A DNA stretch of 64,000 bases from positions 1-64,000 of the forward strand of contig NZ_FQVC01000015.1 in the NCBI RefSeq assembly GCF_900128975.1, in the 5' to 3' direction. Under the pieces are notes generated by a model. It worked only from the letters and a program-made list of their open reading frames with translations. It did not search any database and was not told where the DNA came from. This document shows, piece by piece, positions 25,768 to 34,233 of the stretch. This DNA is from Devosia limi DSM 17137 (lineage in GTDB: Bacteria > Pseudomonadota > Alphaproteobacteria > Rhizobiales > Devosiaceae). Position numbers and translations under genes: made by a program. How positions within the stretch are numbered: position 1 is the first letter of the stretch; every line of letters starts with the position of its first letter.

Positions 25768-26454
25768 CTAGAACTTGAAGTTCAAACCGGCGCGAACCAC
25801 GCTGAAACGCTGGGTGGCATCGACACTGCCGCCGGGCAGGCCAGCATAGCTCTGAGTGCCCAGATCGACGTAAAGATATTCGGCCTTGAGGGTGACATTG
25901 TCGGTTGCCGTAGCTTCAAGGCCGCCACCCAGAGCCCAACCCATATGGGTGGCCGACTGGGAGGTGACGACACCGGTATTGTTGGTATGAGCGACGCTGC
26001 CGCGGCCGATGGCGAAACCGCCGGTGACATAGGGCATGACACGATCGAAGGTCACGCCAGCGCGGCCGCGGATGGTACCGAAGCCATCGATGCTTGCCTT
26101 GAGGGTATTGCCGCTACCCAGGTCGTCGCTGTGGTTGATCGAGCTCCATTGCAGGTCGGCTTCACCGCCCAGCACGAAACCACCCATGTCCATGTTGTAA
26201 CCAGCCTGGGCGCCGATGTCCCAGCCGCCGGTATTGTTCTTGGTGATTGGGCCGCCGCCAGTTGCCTGGCGTTCCAGGCTGCCCCAGCCGAAGCCGCCGT
26301 TCACACCGGCATAGAAGCCGGACCAGTTAAACGCCGAAGTCGAGCTGAACACGGGGGCAGAGCCGCCACCATTGTTCCAGCCGAGATCGGCTGCATGGGC
26401 AGGGGCGGCCATCAGGGCTGCGCTGGCGAGCAGCAAGGGGATTGCGCGCTTCAT
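25768..26454 (-). CDS. outer-membrane beta-barrel protein, Omp25/31 type
   Basis: A 228-residue outer-membrane protein. A signal peptide ends near PAHAAD; WSGFYAGVNGGFGWG, GFVLGGEADLQWSSI, FGTIRGRAGVTFDRVMPYVTGG and the terminal VRAGLNFKF (final Phe) are typical of the eight-stranded Omp25/Omp31 family of Rhizobiales. It is monocistronic with a 284-base upstream region in which I see no distinctive motif. Structural or porin role. Confidence 0.9.
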   Translation of the reverse strand: MKRAIPLLLASAALMAAPAHAADLGWNNGGGSAPVFSSTSAFNWSGFYAGVNGGFGWGSLERQATGGGPITKNNTGGWDIGAQAGYNMDMGGFVLGGEADLQWSSINHSDDLGSGNTLKASIDGFGTIRGRAGVTFDRVMPYVTGGFAIGRGSVAHTNNTGVVTSQSATHMGWALGGGLEATATDNVTLKAEYLYVDLGTQSYAGLPGGSVDATQRFSVVRAGLNFKF

Positions 26455-26738
26455 GATGCTTTCCTCGTCGTTAATTCAGTCCGGAAAATGCAACGAGAAA
26501 ATTAATGACTGGGTAAGGAACAAGGTTAACGCGTCCGCTTATTGCGAGAGCGCGATCACAAAGTTGGAAACCGGCCGGGATGGTCGGCCAGACCCGCCGG
26601 GGATCAGGGGGGGCGACTGTCGCGACCGGCCGTTCCGGGGGAAGTCGTGCCGTCGGATGCCCAGATCAACAGGGCGGCCAGGCTCTCCTGGAAAAGCCGT
26701 CCGGCTCACCGAGCGTGAACCGGACGCTCAAACATAGT

Positions 26739-27977
26739 TCATTGCCTTGGAGCCGAGCCTGCCTGCTGCATCAGCGCGGCTCGAGCTGCATAAACCGTGT
26801 CCTCGTCATAGGTTGAGCCGCTCGCCGCCGCCGCGGTCACCAGACGCTCGAGAAGCGCGCGGTCGCGATGCAGTCTGGCAATGGTGGCCACCAGGCCTTC
26901 CACATCATCCTGGGGCGCAAAGGCGCCGCCGCCCCGTAGCCTTGTCAGTTCACGCGGATAGGCGGTTTCGTAGCCCACGATCGGGCAACCGGCGACCAGG
27001 GCCTCGATCAGGCTACGGGGGGATTCGGGGGTCTTGTGGCAATACAACACGATGTCGCTGGCGCGTAATGCGGCAAACACAGCGTCGCGGTCACCTTCGA
27101 AACCGGTCAGCTGCACGCGGTCGCGCAAGGGCCCGCCGTCAACCCGATGCCGCATGTCGGCAAGGGCAGGGCCGTCGCCAATCCAGCGCGCCTGGAATGG
27201 CACGTTCTGGCGGGCAAGCCCTTCCAGCACGTCCAGCCAGTCGTCCGGGCCCTTCATTTCGGCGGCCCGGCCAACATAGATGATTGCCAGCGGTTGCTCG
27301 CTGCGAACGCGCTGGCGCTTCTGCTCCAATTGGGCGGGGCCGATCTGGTCGTCGGCCGTGGTGTGGGTATCGTAGATGCAGTGGGAATTTTCGTTCCAGG
27401 GCCTGTAATGCTCGAATGTATCGCCGCCTTGCAGGAGGGCCACCCGGCTGCGCTTGAGCAAGTGTCGATGGTAGCGTTCCATCAGCGGCAATGTGGCCGA
27501 TGCTCCAAGCCGCCGTTTCAGCGAGGCATTGCCAAGACTTTGCCGGATGATTGCGGGCTCAACCCGATCGAGCCAGGCTGCATAAGGGCGGCCCTGTCTG
27601 CTCGCCTCAAGCGCTGCCACAGCGGGCCAATCGCCGACAAGGCCCCCTATGGTGAAACAGAGATAGTGATGCGATGCGATCGCCCGTGCCAGTGTCGCCC
27701 GGGTTTGTCGATAGCTTCGGGCCATCTGCTGCGGTTTGTAGGCGCGCGGCAAGGCATGCAACTCACACCGATCGCCAAAGGGCCGGTCTGAAACATCGAC
27801 CCAAGTGACGGAACTATCGTCCGCATCGGCTTCCACGCCATAATAGGTCACCGCGTCGAAATGCCTGCACCATTGCCGCAGGCCGGCGGCGGTCTGGTCG
27901 TCGATAAGCAGCCGGTCGCCGTCCAGGCGAAGACTGACATGGGTGACAAGAAGCAGACGCTTGGAATCGTAGGTCAA
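26739..27977 (-). CDS. glycosyltransferase, family 4 (GT-B fold)
   Basis: A 412-residue cytoplasmic glycosyltransferase. The C-terminal nucleotide-sugar domain contains IIYVGRAAEMKGPDDWLDVL, a diphosphate-binding RWIGDGPAL region and the E-x7-E-like segment ESPRSLIEALVAGCPIVGYE. The N-terminal acceptor domain is divergent. It stands alone, so the product (exopolysaccharide or lipid glycan) is not inferable. Confidence 0.82.
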   Translation of the reverse strand: MTYDSKRLLLVTHVSLRLDGDRLLIDDQTAAGLRQWCRHFDAVTYYGVEADADDSSVTWVDVSDRPFGDRCELHALPRAYKPQQMARSYRQTRATLARAIASHHYLCFTIGGLVGDWPAVAALEASRQGRPYAAWLDRVEPAIIRQSLGNASLKRRLGASATLPLMERYHRHLLKRSRVALLQGGDTFEHYRPWNENSHCIYDTHTTADDQIGPAQLEQKRQRVRSEQPLAIIYVGRAAEMKGPDDWLDVLEGLARQNVPFQARWIGDGPALADMRHRVDGGPLRDRVQLTGFEGDRDAVFAALRASDIVLYCHKTPESPRSLIEALVAGCPIVGYETAYPRELTRLRGGGAFAPQDDVEGLVATIARLHRDRALLERLVTAAAASGSTYDEDTVYAARAALMQQAGSAPRQ

Positions 27978-28152
27978 TTTCTTCCCCGCTGAGCAAGGGG
28001 GGCAGACTGAATAGAATTTGCCAGATTAGCAAATTTACTTTCAGTACATGGAGGGAACACCTGGCGCTGAACCAAAGCCAGTCGCATTTGCGCTGCTCGG
28101 TACAGTTCTGCTGCTGCGGAGTGCCGGGCAGGCCCTCCGACCCGGCGTGCAC

Positions 28153-28329
28153 TCATTTCCAGATGGTGTAGTCCTGTCCGGCGTTGCCCTGTTCCCAAGC
28201 CTCGTCCCAGTTGATTTCATCGTCGTTCTTCTTGCCGCGATGCGGGTTCTTGCTTTTGTCTTGCTCTGAAGCGCCGGCGGTCCATCCGGCCAGGCGCACC
28301 TTCTCGTCGTGGTGTTTGTCGTTTGGCAT
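28153..28329 (-). CDS. small conserved acidic/basic protein of unknown function
   Basis: A 58-residue cytoplasmic protein starting MPNDKHHDEKVRLAG and ending DEINWDEAWEQGNAGQDYTIWK. The ATG at 28329 has AGGAG seven bases upstream; the open frame continues upstream without a better start. It is very charged, with no hydrophobic segment. The tryptophan-rich C-terminus looks conserved rather than random, and the frame ends just before the gap to the glycosyltransferase. Function unknown. Confidence 0.6.
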   Translation of the reverse strand: MPNDKHHDEKVRLAGWTAGASEQDKSKNPHRGKKNDDEINWDEAWEQGNAGQDYTIWK

Positions 28330-28497
28330 TTGCATTCTCCTGATGTCGGCCCGGCAGGGGGCGGGTGGCTCTCTTGCGTCGCCATGCCCGAAACCCATCA
28401 TTTCGGGGACCGCATGGCAAGCGGAAGAGCGCGGGCATCGGTCCTGGCGTAACGCGCCTGTGACCTCAAAAAACGCGGCAATTTGGGGATGAAATAA

Positions 28498-28581
28498 TGG
28501 TGCCCCCCGCCGGACTCGAACCGGCACGTCTTGCGACGGAGGATTTTGAGTCCTCTGCGTCTACCATTCCGCCAGAGGGGC
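28498..28581 (-). tRNA. tRNA-Leu(CAA)
   Basis: The minus strand folds as a class-II tRNA: acceptor GCCCCTC/GGGGGGC, anticodon loop CTCAAAA with CAA anticodon, a long variable arm (CGTCGCAAGACG), TpsiC arm GGTTCGAGTCC and an encoded CCA end. It reads UUG leucine codons. Confidence 0.95.
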
Positions 28582-28654
28582 ACGGCGGCTTGTCTAGCGC
28601 AGCCGTGCGCGCGCCGCAACTGTCTGCGGCACAGAGAAACACTGGATATTGTGG

Positions 28655-29263
28655 TCAATAGGGGCCGGGCATGAAGTCGATGCGGTCGCGCATGGCCTCC
28701 CGATCATAGGGCGGCGAGTCGGGGTCGAAGCCGCGCCAGCCTTCTTCTTCATAGCGGGCGCGCCGTTCGGCGATGTCGACCCGGTTGGAGCGCCCGAAGA
28801 TCGCCTCGGCACTACTGGCGCGGTTCTCTTCAGTGCGCACCGAGACGACACTGCCGCCGCGGCGCACGCCTTCGGCAAAGACATGGGCATCCTGTTCGTG
28901 GACCCCCGAGCCGGTGAAGGTGCCGATAATGCCGCCGGTGGCGCCCCCCAGTGCGGCTCCTGCGACTGCCCCGACCGCAGCCGAGACCAGCCAGCCAGCC
29001 GCTATGACCGGACCGAGGCCGGGAATTGCCAAAGCACCCAGCCCGGCGAGAAGCCCGCCGGTGCCACCGAGGAGGGCGCCGATGCCAGCACCGGCGCCGG
29101 CGCCATCGGCGGCCTGATCCTCAATATAGGTCTCGCCGACCTGATCTTCGTATGTGCTGACGACAAGCGAAATCTCGTCGGCGCGAAAGCCTGCGGCCTC
29201 TAGCGCGCGGACGGTTGCTGCCGCGTCCTGATAGTCGTCAAACAAGGCGGTAACGGTTTTCAT
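28655..29263 (-). CDS. general stress protein 17M-like, glycine-zipper protein
   Basis: A 202-residue protein. The N-terminal 50 residues (TVTALFDDYQDAAATVRALEAAGF) form a small alpha/beta domain found in general stress proteins (17M/YflT-like). Residues about 55-110 are an Ala/Gly-rich glycine-zipper membrane hairpin (GAGIGALLGGTGGLLAGLG). The C-terminal part is charged with a DREAMRDRIDFMPGPY tail. It probably associates with the membrane under stress; the molecular role is unknown. Confidence 0.7.
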   Translation of the reverse strand: MKTVTALFDDYQDAAATVRALEAAGFRADEISLVVSTYEDQVGETYIEDQAADGAGAGAGIGALLGGTGGLLAGLGALAIPGLGPVIAAGWLVSAAVGAVAGAALGGATGGIIGTFTGSGVHEQDAHVFAEGVRRGGSVVSVRTEENRASSAEAIFGRSNRVDIAERRARYEEEGWRGFDPDSPPYDREAMRDRIDFMPGPY

Positions 29264-29323
29264 CGCTGTCTCCGCACACAGATGCCTAGCCAGACTAAAC
29301 GATCAACCTGCCAAGGCGTTCCT

Positions 29324-29632
29324 TCAAATGCCCAGGGCCAGCCTGGCAAAATAGACGCCGGCGACGCCGGCCGCCATGGCAGCGAACAGATTGCGGGTGA
29401 CGAAAAACACCAGTGCCGTCGCCAAAGCCGCCAGAAGTTCGGCGGCGCTGCCAGTGACAATGGCGGGCGCGACGAGCGAGGCCAGAACCGCACCCGGAAT
29501 ATGCCGTAGCCAGGAAGCGGCGAAGCCATGGCGGGGCAATCGATCGGCAAGCAGCAGGCCGCCGGCCTTGACCAGCAAGGTCACGATGGCCATGCCGGCA
29601 ATGGCAAAGAGGGCCTCAGGACTGGTCAGCAC
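29324..29632 (-). CDS. azlD: AzlD-family membrane protein
   Basis: A 102-residue membrane protein with four hydrophobic segments (MAIVTLLVKAGGLLL, LRHIPGAVLASLVAPAIV). GTG at 29632 is chosen because it overlaps azlC by 17 bases, as usual for this pair; no ATG fits better. Partner of AzlC in branched-chain amino acid (or analogue) export. Confidence 0.8.
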   Translation of the reverse strand: MLTSPEALFAIAGMAIVTLLVKAGGLLLADRLPRHGFAASWLRHIPGAVLASLVAPAIVTGSAAELLAALATALVFFVTRNLFAAMAAGVAGVYFARLALGI

Positions 29633-30347
29633 GGACGCGCATCCTTTCTGCAACGGCACCGGCCAGGCTGCCGGCAATGCCGCCAATCAGGATGTACCAG
29701 CTGCCCTCGATGAGGCGAGCGGCGGCGATGGCAGCGATGGCGGCGACAAGCCAGGGTATGAGATCGCCCCGGCCTTTCCACATCCCCAGCAGCAGGGCCA
29801 GGAATGTCGCGGTGAAGGCAAAATCGAGCCCGTAGGTTGTGGGGTCATCGATGATCGATCCGAGCAGTCGCCCGGAAACGGTAGAGGCCATCCAGCAGCA
29901 CCAGGCAAGAACGCCGCCGCCCAGCAGGAAGGCAGGGGTGCCGCGCCCCTTGGCCATTTCGCCGACCGTCATGGCCCAGTTCTCATCGGTAACAAGCCAC
30001 ATCATCGCGGTGCCGCGGGGCATCTCGTTGGACCGGAACAGGGGGCGCAGCGTGGCGGTGAGCAACAGATAGCGCAGATTGACGATCAGTGCGGCCAGGA
30101 TCAGCGGGCCGATGGGCAGGCTGGCCGGGGTGGCGGTCCAGAGGTCAAGCGCCACGAACTGGGCCGAGCCGGCAAAGACCAGTCCACTCATCAGCGCGAC
30201 TTCAAACAGGCTCAATCCGGCCTGCTTGGCGAGCACGCCCCAGACTATGCCATAGGCCGCAACCGAAATAGCAACGGGAATGCAGGCCCGAGCACCGGCG
30301 AAGAATTGGTCAAGGGTCCATGAGGCGGGCGGGGCGGGAGCGTGCAT
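29616..30347 (-). CDS. azlC: AzlC-family amino-acid exporter
   Basis: A 243-residue inner-membrane protein. ACIPVAISVAAYGIVWGVLAKQAGLS and MSGLVFAGSAQFVALDLW are hallmark AzlC segments; about six hydrophobic helices follow. With AzlD it exports branched-chain amino acids in characterised relatives. No linked Lrp/AsnC regulator is seen. Confidence 0.9.
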   Translation of the reverse strand: MHAPAPPASWTLDQFFAGARACIPVAISVAAYGIVWGVLAKQAGLSLFEVALMSGLVFAGSAQFVALDLWTATPASLPIGPLILAALIVNLRYLLLTATLRPLFRSNEMPRGTAMMWLVTDENWAMTVGEMAKGRGTPAFLLGGGVLAWCCWMASTVSGRLLGSIIDDPTTYGLDFAFTATFLALLLGMWKGRGDLIPWLVAAIAAIAAARLIEGSWYILIGGIAGSLAGAVAERMRVRADQS

Positions 30348-30806
30348 GAAATTTTACTAGCTGGGCGCGGAGGCATGTGCACGGCAAAAGCGAGCGTCCG
30401 TCATGACACTTGATGATCGCGCTTATTCAATCTGGTGATGACCCGCGGCGATACGAAGGCGGCCCTTGCCGGGATGCGCGCCCCGCGACGGCGTTGGCGC
30501 TGCCGGCTGGAACTACCGACGGGTAGCGGGATCTCCTTGGTGGGTTTTTTCTGTCGGCTGCGGCGCAAAGCTTGGCCATGCGTGCGACGCATCGGGCGGG
30601 GTGTGCTGCCCGTTGACGCCTCCCGGTGCGGGGCGTAGAGATTTCGCCGTGCCGTTTCCATGCCTCCAGCGCCCGTCCAGCCGGCACCCCATTTTTCGGG
30701 GTGTGAAGTGGTCCCTGCAGATTGCGACCCTTTAGGGTCATGGCAAAGCTGCAATCCGGGCCCGGCGACGCTGTGTAGTTATTCGAGGCTTTCTGGAGAG
30801 TTCTCA
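30348..30806 (+). promoter_or_regulatory. gene-free region with structured leader before MATE gene
   Basis: The 458 bases between azlC and the MATE gene hold no gene. The last 130 are rich in RNA structure: CACCCC-loop-GGGGTG at 30685-30703, GACCC-TTTA-GGGTC at 30726-30739 inside a longer TGCAG/CTGCA stem (30716-30753), and an alternative pairing ATTGC(30721-30725)/GCAAT(30751-30755). Mutually exclusive helices just before an efflux gene suggest a regulatory leader. It does not match a riboswitch class I recognise. Confidence 0.4.
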
Positions 30807-32162
30807 ATGAACCCCGTTTCCAAACCGCTCTGGCAGCGGTTCACTATCTTCCTTGTGCCGTTGATGGCCTCCAATATCCTGCAGGCGCTGTCAGGTACGG
30901 TCAATTCGATCTATATCGGCCAGATGATCGGTGTCGAGGCGTTGGCCGCGACTGCCACGTTCTTCCCGATCATGTTCTTTCTGATGAGCTTCATCATCGG
31001 GTTGTCGGCAGGCTCGACCATCCTGATCGGTCAGGCCTGGGGTGCGCGCAATCTCGACAAGGTCAAGCAGGTCGCCGGCACCACACTGACGGCGACGATC
31101 GCTTTGGGCGTGCTCGTCGCCATTGTTGGGGGCGTCTGGGCCGAGCAGATCATGACCGTATTGGGGGCGCCGGACAATATCCGGGCCATTTCGGTCGGCT
31201 ATGCGCGCATCATGCTGATCGGCATGCCGGGGTTTTTCATCTTCCTCGTGGTCACCTCGGTGCTGCGCGGGGTGGGCGATACGGTAACGCCGCTGTTTTC
31301 GCTGATCCTTTCCATGACGGTCAGCCTGCTGGTCACGCCGGCCTTGATCCAGGGGTGGTTCGGGCTGCCGCAACTGGGGGTCAATGCCGCTGCCTGGGCG
31401 TTTATCTCGGGCTTCGTGTCGGTGCTGCTGTTCCTGTTTTTCTACATGCGGGCGCGCAAGATGCCGCTGGCGCCCGATGCCGTGCTGCTCAGGGCGATGA
31501 TCCCCGATTTCAAGCTGCTCGGCCTGATCCTCAAGCTGGGCGTTCCGGCCGGACTGCAGATGGTGATCTCGTCGGTCGCCGGGATTGTCGTGGTTGGATT
31601 GGTCAATCGCTTTGGCTCGGACGCCACGGCCGCCTATGGCGCGCTGGGGCAGGTGATGAGCTATGTGCAGTTTCCCGCCATGTCGATCGGCATTGCTGCC
31701 TCGATCTTTGCGGCGCAGGCGATCGGTGCCGGGCAGGTCGGGCAACTGGGAGCGATCACCCGCACCGCGCTGCTGCTCAACCTGGTCATCACCGGGGCGC
31801 TGGTGGCACTGGCCTATCTGTTCAGCGAACACCTGGTGGCGCTGTTCATCACCGATCCTGAAGTGGTGGCGCTCACCGAGACGCTGCTCCATGTCGTGCT
31901 GTGGAGCATGATATGCTTTGGCTGGAGCGTGGTGTTCTCGGGCATCATGCGGGCAAGCGGTACGGTCTATGCGCCGATGCTGCTGTCGCTGGCCTGCATC
32001 CTCTTCATCGAACTGCCGGGGGCGGTGTGGCTGAGCGGAACCAGCCTGGGGCTGACCGGCATCTGGGTCGCCTATGCGGCCAGCTTCACCATGATGCTGG
32101 TATTGCAGGCGGGCTGGTACCAGTTCGTGTGGAAGAAAAAGAAGATCAAGGCGTTGATCTGA
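30807..32162 (+). CDS. MATE-family multidrug efflux transporter
   Basis: A 451-residue inner-membrane antiporter with 12 hydrophobic helices in two related halves. IGQMIGVEALAATATFFPIMFF and the second-half AGLQMVISSVAGIVVVGLVNRFGSD are typical MATE motifs. The ATG at 30807 follows GGAGAG. It exports cationic drugs or metabolites using H+ or Na+. The structured leader upstream may regulate it. Confidence 0.9.
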   Translation: MNPVSKPLWQRFTIFLVPLMASNILQALSGTVNSIYIGQMIGVEALAATATFFPIMFFLMSFIIGLSAGSTILIGQAWGARNLDKVKQVAGTTLTATIALGVLVAIVGGVWAEQIMTVLGAPDNIRAISVGYARIMLIGMPGFFIFLVVTSVLRGVGDTVTPLFSLILSMTVSLLVTPALIQGWFGLPQLGVNAAAWAFISGFVSVLLFLFFYMRARKMPLAPDAVLLRAMIPDFKLLGLILKLGVPAGLQMVISSVAGIVVVGLVNRFGSDATAAYGALGQVMSYVQFPAMSIGIAASIFAAQAIGAGQVGQLGAITRTALLLNLVITGALVALAYLFSEHLVALFITDPEVVALTETLLHVVLWSMICFGWSVVFSGIMRASGTVYAPMLLSLACILFIELPGAVWLSGTSLGLTGIWVAYAASFTMMLVLQAGWYQFVWKKKKIKALI

Positions 32163-32226
32163 GGCCAGGCAAGGGCGGTGGACGCGCTTCCACCGCCTGT
32201 CTGGTATTCAGCCGGTTGATCGTTGA

Positions 32227-32649
32227 TTAATCCCGGGCGGCGTAGGCCACCTTGCGCGATGCGTCTTCGTCGGCAATGGCAGTCTGGCGGATGTCATAGA
32301 CCGCGCGGGCGTCGATGATGGCGCCGTGATGCTGGGCCGACCAGTCCCAGAGAGCATTGATCGGGCCGGTCAGGGTCTTGCCCAATTCGGTCAGGCCATA
32401 TTCAACGCGCGGCGGCACTTCCGGATAGATGGTTCGCGTGACCAGGCCATCGCGCTCGAGATTGCGCAGCGTCAGGGTCAGCATGCGCTGGGAGACGCCA
32501 TTGATCGAGCGCTTCAGTTCATTGAAGCGAATGGTGCCGGAGCGCGATAGAATGCCCACCACCATAACGCTCCATTTGTCGCCAATGCGGTTGAGCACAT
32601 CGGACATGGCATTGCAGTTCGCCGATTTGCTCGTGTCTGTCAGTGACAT
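32227..32649 (-). CDS. HxlR-family transcriptional regulator
   Basis: A 140-residue winged-helix regulator. CNAMSDVLNRIGDKWSVMVVGILSRSGTIRFNELKRSINGVSQRMLTLTLRNLERDGLV is the classic HxlR domain, with a Cys before it that in some family members senses reactive electrophiles. The ATG at 32649 is preferred; the upstream ATG at 32694 lies inside the putative operator. It is near a DJ-1-family gene, suggesting control of an electrophile or quinone response (inference). Confidence 0.85.
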   Translation of the reverse strand: MSLTDTSKSANCNAMSDVLNRIGDKWSVMVVGILSRSGTIRFNELKRSINGVSQRMLTLTLRNLERDGLVTRTIYPEVPPRVEYGLTELGKTLTGPINALWDWSAQHHGAIIDARAVYDIRQTAIADEDASRKVAYAARD

Positions 32650-32680
32650 TTCTGTGCCTGCCTGCGAGGGTAACCTGGGC

Positions 32681-32701
32681 AGTAATATATACATAGTTAC
32701 T
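32681..32701. promoter_or_regulatory. AT-rich inverted repeat, candidate HxlR operator
   Basis: AGTAA-N11-TTACT centred 42 bases upstream of the chosen hxlR start, in an otherwise GC-rich region. The spacing and AT-rich centre resemble HxlR-type sites. It lies between hxlR and the DJ-1-family stop, so it most likely serves hxlR itself. Confidence 0.4.
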
Positions 32702-32789
32702 GGTTGTGCCTAGGGCGGTCTGACCCTGTTGTCGGACGACCTGCCGCAGGCGGCGCAGGTCGTCCGAGCGACATGTTGATGCTCGCGGT

Positions 32790-33362
32790 CTAGGTGGCCG
32801 GGCGATGCTCAGCGCCGTGGATGCCGATGTAATAGTCCAGTTCGTCATTGCGCAGGCCCAGCGTTTCAAACACGGCGCCCATGAAGGTCACCGGTGCGCT
32901 GCCCGCCGCGGTGACGATCTTGCCGTCTCGCACGGCGTAGGGCTGGTCCTGATAAAGGGCGGCGCCCTTGTAGCCGGTCGGTGGCAAGTTTTCCGTCGAG
33001 TTGGAGGTGTGGCGCACAGTGTCCAGCAGCCCGGCCTTGGCCATGGCCAAGGTGGCATCGCAAATGCCGGCTACCGTCTTGCCGGCATCGCGGGCTGCCT
33101 TGAGGGCGAGCGAAATATCGGGCGCATTCGGCGTGGACCAGATGGTGCCGCCATTGACCACCAGCGCATCGATCTGGGCTGGATCGATATCTTCAACCGC
33201 CATGTCCGGGGTGACCTTGAGGCCAGCGCTGGAGACAACCGGTTTGCCCCCGGGCGTAGCGAATTTGGTTTCGAGCCCGTAATACTGCCGCGCGGCGGCA
33301 TTGAGCAGGGCGGTTTCCCAATCGGCATAGCCATCGGTGAGAATGGTGACGATAGTGGTCAT
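32790..33362 (-). CDS. DJ-1/PfpI-family protein (type-1 glutamine amidotransferase fold)
   Basis: A 190-residue protein. The conserved acid is in GYADWE (residues 11-16) and the nucleophile-elbow Cys in VAGICDATLAMAKAGLLD. Family members are glyoxalase-like enzymes, proteases or chaperones. It is divergent from the WYL regulator gene with 71 bases between starts and upstream of hxlR on the same strand. Confidence 0.85.
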   Translation of the reverse strand: MTTIVTILTDGYADWETALLNAAARQYYGLETKFATPGGKPVVSSAGLKVTPDMAVEDIDPAQIDALVVNGGTIWSTPNAPDISLALKAARDAGKTVAGICDATLAMAKAGLLDTVRHTSNSTENLPPTGYKGAALYQDQPYAVRDGKIVTAAGSAPVTFMGAVFETLGLRNDELDYYIGIHGAEHRPAT

Positions 33363-33433
33363 CGGCGATCTCCGTTATTCATCATGGCTCGACCGTAACC
33401 AGTCTCCACACCAGTTTTTGTCAGCAGTCAAAC

Positions 33434-34126
33434 ATGGCCAAACGAAGCGAACGATTATTGGTCCTGATGCAGGCATTGCGCCGTCGGCGCCGGCCGGTGA
33501 CAGGCCAGGTGCTGGCAGAGGAAACCGGGGTGTCGCTGCGCTCGCTGTATCGCGATATCGAAACGCTCAAAACGATGGGTGCGGCAATCGACGGCGAAGC
33601 CGGCTTGGGCTTCGTGCTGCGGGCGGACTATTTCCTGCCGCCGCTGATGTTCTCAGAGGAGGAGGTCGAGGCGCTGGTGCTGGGGCTGCGCACATTGGTC
33701 CATGGACCCGATGCCGAGATGAGCCAGACGGCGCGCGACGCCACGACCAAGATTGCGGCGGTACTGCCGCCAGAGCGCCGCGGCGACATGGACGCGGTCG
33801 GGCTCTTTGCCATGCCGCGGGCGGTGACTGGCACCGACTGGCGGCTGGGGCAATTGCGTCGCGCCATTCGCGAGGAATGGCAGGTGCGGATAAGCTATCG
33901 GACGCAGGCAGGGGAGGCGAGCGATCGGGTGATCTATCCGTTGGCACTGGGCTATTACGACAACCGGCAAATCCTGGTGAGCTGGTGCGTCCTGCGCAAC
34001 GATTATCGCAGTTTCCGGATTGATCGGATGGAAACGCTGGATGTTCTTGACCAACGCCTGCCTGAGCCGCGACGGACCTTGTTTCATCGGTGGCGGACCC
34101 GCAACAATCTGCCGGATCTGACCTGA
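33434..34126 (+). CDS. YafY-type HTH/WYL-domain transcriptional regulator
   Basis: A 230-residue regulator. The N-terminal HTH (RLLVLMQALRRRRRPVTGQVLAEETGVSLRSLYRDIETL) is followed by a WYL domain from about residue 140 (VRISYRTQAGEASDRVIYPLAL, SWCVLRNDYRSFRIDRM). WYL domains sense ligands, often nucleotides. It is divergent from the DJ-1-family gene and probably controls it. Confidence 0.88.
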   Translation: MAKRSERLLVLMQALRRRRRPVTGQVLAEETGVSLRSLYRDIETLKTMGAAIDGEAGLGFVLRADYFLPPLMFSEEEVEALVLGLRTLVHGPDAEMSQTARDATTKIAAVLPPERRGDMDAVGLFAMPRAVTGTDWRLGQLRRAIREEWQVRISYRTQAGEASDRVIYPLALGYYDNRQILVSWCVLRNDYRSFRIDRMETLDVLDQRLPEPRRTLFHRWRTRNNLPDLT

Positions 34127-34233
34127 GGGGGGGGCAAAATCCCGTCAGGCGACGGGGCGCCGCATTGAGGTCGCATTAAGCCGCTGTTAAGAGAGGGACC
34201 GAAATCAGCCTAACAATCCGGAGCCTCGTCCTC

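Noticed and set aside
30685-30755. A known riboswitch class (SAM-II, guanidine, fluoride) before the MATE gene
   Set aside because: The conserved loops of those classes are not visible; only generic hairpins are present.
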